Below, piece by piece: positions 59,408-64,000 of a DNA stretch of 64,000 nt (positions are counted from its first letter, which is position 1; every line of letters begins with the position of its first letter). The stretch lies in NCBI RefSeq assembly GCF_024158915.1, contig NZ_JAMZGF010000005.1, positions 1-64,000 of the forward strand, written 5' to 3'. The notes under the pieces were generated by a model. It saw nothing but the letters and a program-made list of their open reading frames with translations, ran no database searches and was not told where the DNA came from. The position numbers and the translations under genes were made by a program. This DNA is from Chryseobacterium sp. S0630. GTDB lineage: Bacteria > Bacteroidota > Bacteroidia > Flavobacteriales > Weeksellaceae.

Positions 59408-59430
59408 AAGCCGTCAAATTCTGACGGCTT
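59408..59430 (+). terminator. Terminator after the bacteriocin-like pair
   Basis: AAGCCGTCA and TGACGGCTT form a perfect 9-bp stem with loop AATTC; the T-run is short. Confidence 0.75.
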
Positions 59431-59498
59431 AATTTATGATCATGATGCAGAATACTAAAGCATTTAATATTTTTGCATAATTAAAGCCGGAATTCACA

Positions 59499-60104
59499 AT
59501 GACGTTTGAATACAAAACCATAGAAAAACCCATAGAAAATACTCTTTTAAAAGAAAAAGGAAGCAAGTTTATAGGATTTGCTTACCCGATAACCAATGAA
59601 AGAGAACTAAAGAGTGCACTGGAAAAAATAAGGGAAGAGCACCCGAAAGCTACTCATCACTGTTATGCTTTCAGAATGGGATTAAATGGGGAAAACTATC
59701 GCGCCAATGATGATGGTGAACCTTCCGGAAGTGCCGGCTTACCTATTTACAATCAGCTGTTAGCAAACGAGGTCACCAATATTCTTGTGATTGTAGTCCG
59801 TTATTATGGAGGAACCAAACTGGGGGTTTCCGGATTGGTAAAAACCTATAAGGAATCTGCAAAGATCACACTGGAAGAGGCCAATATCATTACCCGTGAG
59901 CTGGAAACAGAGATAGAGATTCAGTTCAATTTTAATCAGCAGAATACAATATTCACCCTGCTTTCAAAGTTTGATGCTAAAGTTTTGAATTTCGATGCTA
60001 ATGAAAACTGTATTCTTACGGCATCTTTGAAACTGGCACAAAAAGAAAACATCTCAGAAAAGCTTTCTGAGATGCAATATGTTTCATTTGAATTTAATGA
60101 TTAA
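59499..60104 (+). CDS. YigZ/IMPACT family protein
   Basis: 201 residues. The N-terminal IMPACT domain has KGSKFIGFAYPI, HHCYAFRMG, DDGEPSGSAGLPI and VVRYYGGTKLGVSGLV; the C-terminal half is the DUF1949 ferredoxin-like domain. Family members are linked to translation stress control (eukaryotic IMPACT binds GCN1), but the bacterial function is uncertain. Its stop overlaps the convergent protease gene by four bases. Confidence 0.92.
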   Translation: MTFEYKTIEKPIENTLLKEKGSKFIGFAYPITNERELKSALEKIREEHPKATHHCYAFRMGLNGENYRANDDGEPSGSAGLPIYNQLLANEVTNILVIVVRYYGGTKLGVSGLVKTYKESAKITLEEANIITRELETEIEIQFNFNQQNTIFTLLSKFDAKVLNFDANENCILTASLKLAQKENISEKLSEMQYVSFEFND

Positions 60105-60811
60105 TCCCTTCTTCCACCAAGAAGCAAAGATCCCCAGTAAAGAAGTTGTGCCAGAGAACCTAATGCGGCTACCACATAAGTTCTTGCAGCCCATTTCAAA
60201 CTATCCTGTACTCCAACAAATTCTTCAACAGTTACAGTTCCGGTATCTTTAAGCCACTTCATCGCTCTGTTACTTGCATCGTATTCCACTGGAAGTGTTA
60301 CAAAAGCAAAGAGTGTGGTCATCGCAAACATTGCAACTCCGATTGCCAGAACAGTAGTATTTCCGTTGGGATTCTCAATCGTTCTTGACGCTGCCATTAC
60401 CGCAATACCTGCAATAAGGACAAACTGCATCAGATTGGAACTTATGTTTACAATAGGAACCAGTTTTGAACGTAAATTCAACATAGAATATCCTACCGCA
60501 TGTTGTACTGCGTGTCCGCATTCGTGAGCTGCTACTGCCGCTGCTGCTGCGTTTCTCTGCATATAAACTCCTTCAGAAAGGTTTACTGTTTTATCTGCCG
60601 GATTATAGTGGTCCGTCAACTGTCCGGGTACTGATATGACCTGAACATCATTTATCCCGTTATCTCTCAACATCTTTTCCGCTACTTCTTTCCCCGAAAG
60701 GCCATTTCGAAGGTGTACATTGGAATAATATTCAAATTTCGATTTCAATCTGGACGAAACCCACCAGCTCACCAACATTGAAATACCAATAATGATATAA
60801 TAACCCACCAT
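60101..60811 (-). CDS. YugP-like membrane zinc metallopeptidase
   Basis: 236 residues with an N-terminal transmembrane helix (YYIIIGISMLVSWWVSSRL), a zinc HExxH variant AAHECGHAVQHA, and three further helices (about 120-150, 155-175, 205-225). The third ligand probably lies in PVEYDASNRA. This matches the DUF/YugP family of membrane zinc proteases with unknown substrates, possibly in envelope quality control. Convergent with YigZ. Confidence 0.9.
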   Translation of the reverse strand: MVGYYIIIGISMLVSWWVSSRLKSKFEYYSNVHLRNGLSGKEVAEKMLRDNGINDVQVISVPGQLTDHYNPADKTVNLSEGVYMQRNAAAAAVAAHECGHAVQHAVGYSMLNLRSKLVPIVNISSNLMQFVLIAGIAVMAASRTIENPNGNTTVLAIGVAMFAMTTLFAFVTLPVEYDASNRAMKWLKDTGTVTVEEFVGVQDSLKWAARTYVVAALGSLAQLLYWGSLLLGGRRD

Positions 60812-60884
60812 TTTATATAAATTTTGTGTTTAATTTTACCCATAATCATATAAAAACTGTGCCAAAGTATAAGATATTATTATT

Positions 60885-60892
60885 TATATTTG
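60885..60892 (+). promoter_or_regulatory. -7 promoter element of the GNAT gene
   Basis: TATATTTG, a perfect TAnnTTTG match, 24 bases before the ATG at 60916. Confidence 0.5.
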
Positions 60893-60915
60893 TCCTTTAA
60901 TTCCTCTCAAAAAAC

Positions 60916-62043
60916 ATGTCTACAGTTTCAATTATTGAAGTAAAAACAGCGGGTCAGCTCAAGCAATTCGTAAGGTTTCCAATGGATTTGTATAAAAACA
61001 ATCCCTACTATGTTCCGTCCTTTATCAATGACGAAATCAACATTTGGAATGTGGATGAAAATCCTGCGCTTCAATATTCAGAAGCCAAGCAGTATCTGGC
61101 TTATAAGAATGATAAGATTGTAGGAAGAATTGCAGTTCTGATCAATCACAAAGAAGAGAGAGAGTTAGGCATTAAAAAAGTACGTTTTGGATGGATCGAC
61201 TTTATTGATGATGCTGAAGTTTCAAAGGCATTGATTCAAAAAGCGGTTGATTATGCCAAAGAAAAAAATATTGACAAAATTGAAGGTCCAATGGGCTTTA
61301 CCAATCTTGACAAGGCAGGAATGCTGATCAAAGGTTTTGACCAACTGGCGACTATGATTGGAATTTACAATAATGAATACTATCCAAAACATCTTGAGAA
61401 CCTGGGATTGACTAAGGAAAAGGAATGGGTAGAATTTGAGATCATCTTCCCTGAAACGTTACCGGACAAAATTCATAAATTTAATCAGCTTATTTCTGAA
61501 AAGTACAAGCTGAAGGTTTTAAAATTCAAAACAAAAGAAGAGATTATCCAGTATGTAGATCCTATGTTTGATCTTTTGGATGAGACTTACAAACATCTTT
61601 CTACGTATACTCCAATTTCGGATGAACAGCGCAAAACCTACAAAGAGAAATATTTCAAACTTATTGATAAAGATTTCATTGTTTGTATTGCTGATGAACA
61701 CAATAATCTGGTCTCATTCGCTATTACAATGCCTTCTTATTCCAAAGCCCTGCAGAAGTCCGGTGGAAAACTGCTTCCTTTTGGCTGGTGGCATTTCTTA
61801 CAAGCAGGAAAGAAAAATGACAGAGCGAACTTCTACCTGATCGGAATTCATCCGGATTATCAGAGAAGAGGAGTAACTTCTATTATTTTCAAAGAAATCT
61901 GGGATATTTTCAGAAAAAAAGGAGTAAAGTATCTTGAAACCAATCCGGAGCTGGAAGAAAACAAAAGTATTCAGCTGTTGTGGCAGGATTACAATCCGGT
62001 GAATCACAAAAGAAGAAGAACGTATTCAATGGAACTCAAATAA
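60916..62043 (+). CDS. GNAT-family N-acetyltransferase-like protein
   Basis: 375 residues, two GNAT-like halves. The N-terminal half has QYLAYKNDKIVGRIAVLINH and the C-terminal half the acetyl-CoA motif YLIGIHPDYQRRGVTSIIFKE. This architecture resembles FemAB/GNAT acyltransferases widely conserved in Bacteroidota without a known substrate. The start follows a promoter-like element. The small membrane protein gene begins about 50 bases downstream. Confidence 0.8.
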   Translation: MSTVSIIEVKTAGQLKQFVRFPMDLYKNNPYYVPSFINDEINIWNVDENPALQYSEAKQYLAYKNDKIVGRIAVLINHKEERELGIKKVRFGWIDFIDDAEVSKALIQKAVDYAKEKNIDKIEGPMGFTNLDKAGMLIKGFDQLATMIGIYNNEYYPKHLENLGLTKEKEWVEFEIIFPETLPDKIHKFNQLISEKYKLKVLKFKTKEEIIQYVDPMFDLLDETYKHLSTYTPISDEQRKTYKEKYFKLIDKDFIVCIADEHNNLVSFAITMPSYSKALQKSGGKLLPFGWWHFLQAGKKNDRANFYLIGIHPDYQRRGVTSIIFKEIWDIFRKKGVKYLETNPELEENKSIQLLWQDYNPVNHKRRRTYSMELK

Positions 62044-62093
62044 TTGATACTGCATTTTGTAAAACACAAACTCACACCCAAACTTTGAACTTT

Positions 62094-62270
62094 ATGAAAC
62101 CACAGCTTATCATATTTGCTATTTTAATTGCCGGATTTATCGGTTATAATATCTTTTTCCAGTCGCCCGATGACAAAACCAATACGGTAATTAATATTCT
62201 TTTTGCCAGTATTCTTTTTGGATATATTTCTTTTATGGCTTACACTCTTTTGAAAAAAATGAAAAAATAA
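62094..62270 (+). CDS. Small two-helix membrane protein
   Basis: 58 residues from ATG 62094. Two hydrophobic helices (LIIFAILIAGFIGYNIFF and VINILFASILFGYISFMAY) and a basic tail LLKKMKK. A longer frame overlapping the GNAT gene is rejected. Not recognised; likely a conserved small inner-membrane protein. Confidence 0.65.
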   Translation: MKPQLIIFAILIAGFIGYNIFFQSPDDKTNTVINILFASILFGYISFMAYTLLKKMKK

Positions 62271-62512
62271 GTGATAAACATAGCTCAATAGGAGCTTTAA
62301 TCGCTTGCTTTTATTCCCCAATAAATAAATTCAAAATATCCGCAGTGTACATGATGGGATATAATTTTTCCAGAGTTACTACAAAGAAAGGGGAAAAACA
62401 TCACAAAAAAATAATCATAAAAAGCTAATTTTTATTGATTCTAAATTACCGATTTAGCTGATTTTAATCCGACTTTTAAGCCGATTAATTTCATGCTTTC
62501 TTGTTTATTCGC

Positions 62513-62520
62513 TAAATTTG
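62513..62520 (+). promoter_or_regulatory. -7 promoter element of the nuo operon
   Basis: TAAATTTG 24 bases before the nuoA ATG; perfect to TAnnTTTG. The gap 62271-62543 otherwise holds nothing I recognise. Confidence 0.5.
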
Positions 62521-62543
62521 CAAATTGAGATAATAATGCAAAA

Positions 62544-62915
62544 ATGAATTTACCTGAAAGTTATATTCCAATCCTTATCCAGGCTGGTGTAGCAGTAGGA
62601 TTTGTAGCTGTTTCTTTGCTTGGAGCACATTTCTTAGGTCCACAGCAGAAAAAAGGAAACTCTGTAAAAAACCAAAGCTGGGAATGTGGAGTTCCTGTAG
62701 AAGGAAATGCAAGAACACCGTTTTCTATCAAGTACTTCCTGACTGCGGTATTGTTCGTACTATTCGATATTGAAATCGTATTCTTTTATCCTTACGCTGT
62801 CAACTTCAGAGAATTCGGCATGGAAGGTTTCCTTGCTGTGCTTACATTCGTTGCGATCTTCTTCGTAGCGTTTTTCTATGTCTGGAAACGAGGCGCGCTG
62901 GATTGGGATAAATAA
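62544..62915 (+). CDS. nuoA: NADH-quinone oxidoreductase subunit A
   Basis: 123 residues with three transmembrane helices (about 8-30, 66-90, 95-115) and the conserved loop SWECGVPVEGNARTPFSIKYF, including the Cys that faces the quinone cavity. First gene of the complex I operon, followed by nuoB and nuoC. Confidence 0.96.
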   Translation: MNLPESYIPILIQAGVAVGFVAVSLLGAHFLGPQQKKGNSVKNQSWECGVPVEGNARTPFSIKYFLTAVLFVLFDIEIVFFYPYAVNFREFGMEGFLAVLTFVAIFFVAFFYVWKRGALDWDK

Positions 62916-63010
62916 ATTTTAACATTAAAAGATTGAATAATTTAATCATTGAAAAACAGAGATGATTAAATTTTATAAACACTTTAATCTTTAAATATCA
63001 ACAAAAGAAA

Positions 63011-63571
63011 ATGTCAGATAAAAAACCAGTAATAAGAACAGATGCACCTGCTCCCGAAGGCTATGAAGGAGAAGGGTTTTTCGCAACAAAACTGAGCAGT
63101 GTAATCGGGATGGCAAGAAAGTTTTCACTTTGGCCGTTACCCTTTGCAACCTCTTGTTGTGGTATCGAGTTTATGGCTACCCTGAACCCGACTTATGATG
63201 CTTCAAGATTTGGTATGGAAAGAAACTCTTTCTCTCCAAGACAAGCAGATATGCTGATGGTTTGCGGAACTATATCAAAGAAATTAGGACCAGTCCTAAA
63301 AGAAGTTTACACTCAGATGGCTGAGCCGAAATGGGTGGTAGCAGTTGGAGCTTGTGCTTCCAGCGGTGGTATTTTTGATACGTATTCTGTACTTCAGGGA
63401 ATTGATAAAATTATTCCGGTAGACGTTTACGTTCCTGGATGTCCTCCAAGACCTGAACAGATCATTGAAGGCGTAATGCAGGTACAGGCTCTTGCAGAAA
63501 GCGAAAGCATCAGAAGAAGAGATATGCCTGAATATCAGAAATTATTAGATTCTTACAACATAAGCAACTAA
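63011..63571 (+). CDS. nuoB: NADH-quinone oxidoreductase subunit B
   Basis: 186 residues. The N2 cluster ligands are visible: ATSCCGIEFMA, GACASSGGIFDTYS and YVPGCPPRPEQ. It transfers electrons to quinone in complex I. 95 bases after nuoA, 6 bases before nuoC. Confidence 0.97.
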   Translation: MSDKKPVIRTDAPAPEGYEGEGFFATKLSSVIGMARKFSLWPLPFATSCCGIEFMATLNPTYDASRFGMERNSFSPRQADMLMVCGTISKKLGPVLKEVYTQMAEPKWVVAVGACASSGGIFDTYSVLQGIDKIIPVDVYVPGCPPRPEQIIEGVMQVQALAESESIRRRDMPEYQKLLDSYNISN

Positions 63572-63577
63572 ACGGAA

Positions 63578-64000
63578 ATGACAAACGAATTTGTATTAGA
63601 AGCCATCACAAGAGAATTTCCGGAATCTGTCATTTCAAGCTCAGAACCGTATGGAATGCTGACTATTGAAGTGAAGAAAGAAGATATTAAGAAAATCATT
63701 CACTATCTGAAAGATTCATCACTGGAATTTAATTTCCTTACGGATATCTGTGGTATTCATTATCCTGAATTCCCTGAAAAGGAAATTGGTGTTGTTTACC
63801 ATTTGCATAATATGATGGCCAATTTCAGATTACGTCTGAAAATCTTTATGTCCAGAGAAAATATTGAAGTAGACTCTCTTGTAGAGCTCTATGCAGGAGC
63901 CAACTGGATGGAAAGAGAAACGTATGATTTCTATGGGATTAAATTTAAAGGACACCCGGATCTTAGACCTATTTTAAATATGGAAGATCTTGGATACCAC
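63578..64000 (+). CDS. nuoC: NADH-quinone oxidoreductase subunit C (cut by window edge)
   Basis: 141 residues up to the window end, beginning MTNEFVLEAITREFPES and containing FLTDICGIHYPE, LRLKIFMSRENIEVDSLVEL and ANWMERETYDFYGIKFKGHP, the conserved NuoC core. The C-terminal part is beyond the window, so a NuoCD fusion cannot be excluded. Confidence 0.95.
   Translation, partial: MTNEFVLEAITREFPESVISSSEPYGMLTIEVKKEDIKKIIHYLKDSSLEFNFLTDICGIHYPEFPEKEIGVVYHLHNMMANFRLRLKIFMSRENIEVDSLVELYAGANWMERETYDFYGIKFKGHPDLRPILNMEDLGYH

Overview
The window looks like a Weeksellaceae chromosome, most likely Chryseobacterium. The genome is AT-rich. Promoters have the Bacteroidota -7 element TAnnTTTG, and A-rich leaders stand in for Shine-Dalgarno sites. 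There is a type IX secretion C-terminal signal, short double-glycine 'bacteriocin-like' peptides, and the intergenic palindromes common in that genus. All identifications come from reading the sequence; no database search was run.

Layout. 1-5.5 kb: the start of an IS1182-type transposase cut by the window edge, a VOC protein, and a minus-strand unit of a SWIM zinc-finger protein with a large helical protein. 6.2-8.4 kb: a MarR-led four-gene operon. 8.4-17.6 kb: the most unusual region, all on the minus strand. In transcription order it has two tiny ORFs, each followed by a strong terminator; then 18 closely packed tRNA genes and one 56-nt tRNA-Asp-like structure without a T arm, interspersed with five copies of a structured hairpin element; then a series of RNA-metabolism genes: YkuK-type RNase H fold, cREC (cyclic-phosphate receiver), DinB, Rnl2-type RNA ligase, RNase Z-like metallo-beta-lactamase protein, calcineurin-like phosphoesterase and two tandem DEDDh exonucleases. 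Several of the tRNAs are aberrant. I interpret the region as a tRNA supply and repair island, possibly a response to tRNA-cleaving toxins. 17.8-26 kb: a tightly overlapping MoxR / vWA-beta-propeller / bpX 'ternary' conflict-system operon. 26-35 kb: mixed genes (VOC, DeoD, TatD, DUF434, DUF4822 lipoprotein, MBL, PhoD).

35.4-51 kb: a RiPP locus with two arms. The minus-strand arm has five double-glycine precursor genes with Cys-Trp-rich cores, a radical SAM/SPASM enzyme, an unrecognised 305-aa helical protein, a C39-peptidase ABC exporter and an outer-membrane beta-barrel. The plus-strand arm has a membrane TPR/AraC regulator, a Cys-free precursor, a secreted CocE-type hydrolase and a split class I (LanB) dehydratase, with no LanC. 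A further orphan pair of double-glycine peptides lies at 59 kb.

51-64 kb: housekeeping genes: tRNA-Met, methylmalonyl-CoA epimerase, RbfA, LolE-like permease, a T9SS-exported endonuclease I, AroE, DUF349 protein, RibD, YigZ, a YugP-like protease, GNAT, and the start of the nuo operon (nuoA, nuoB, partial nuoC).
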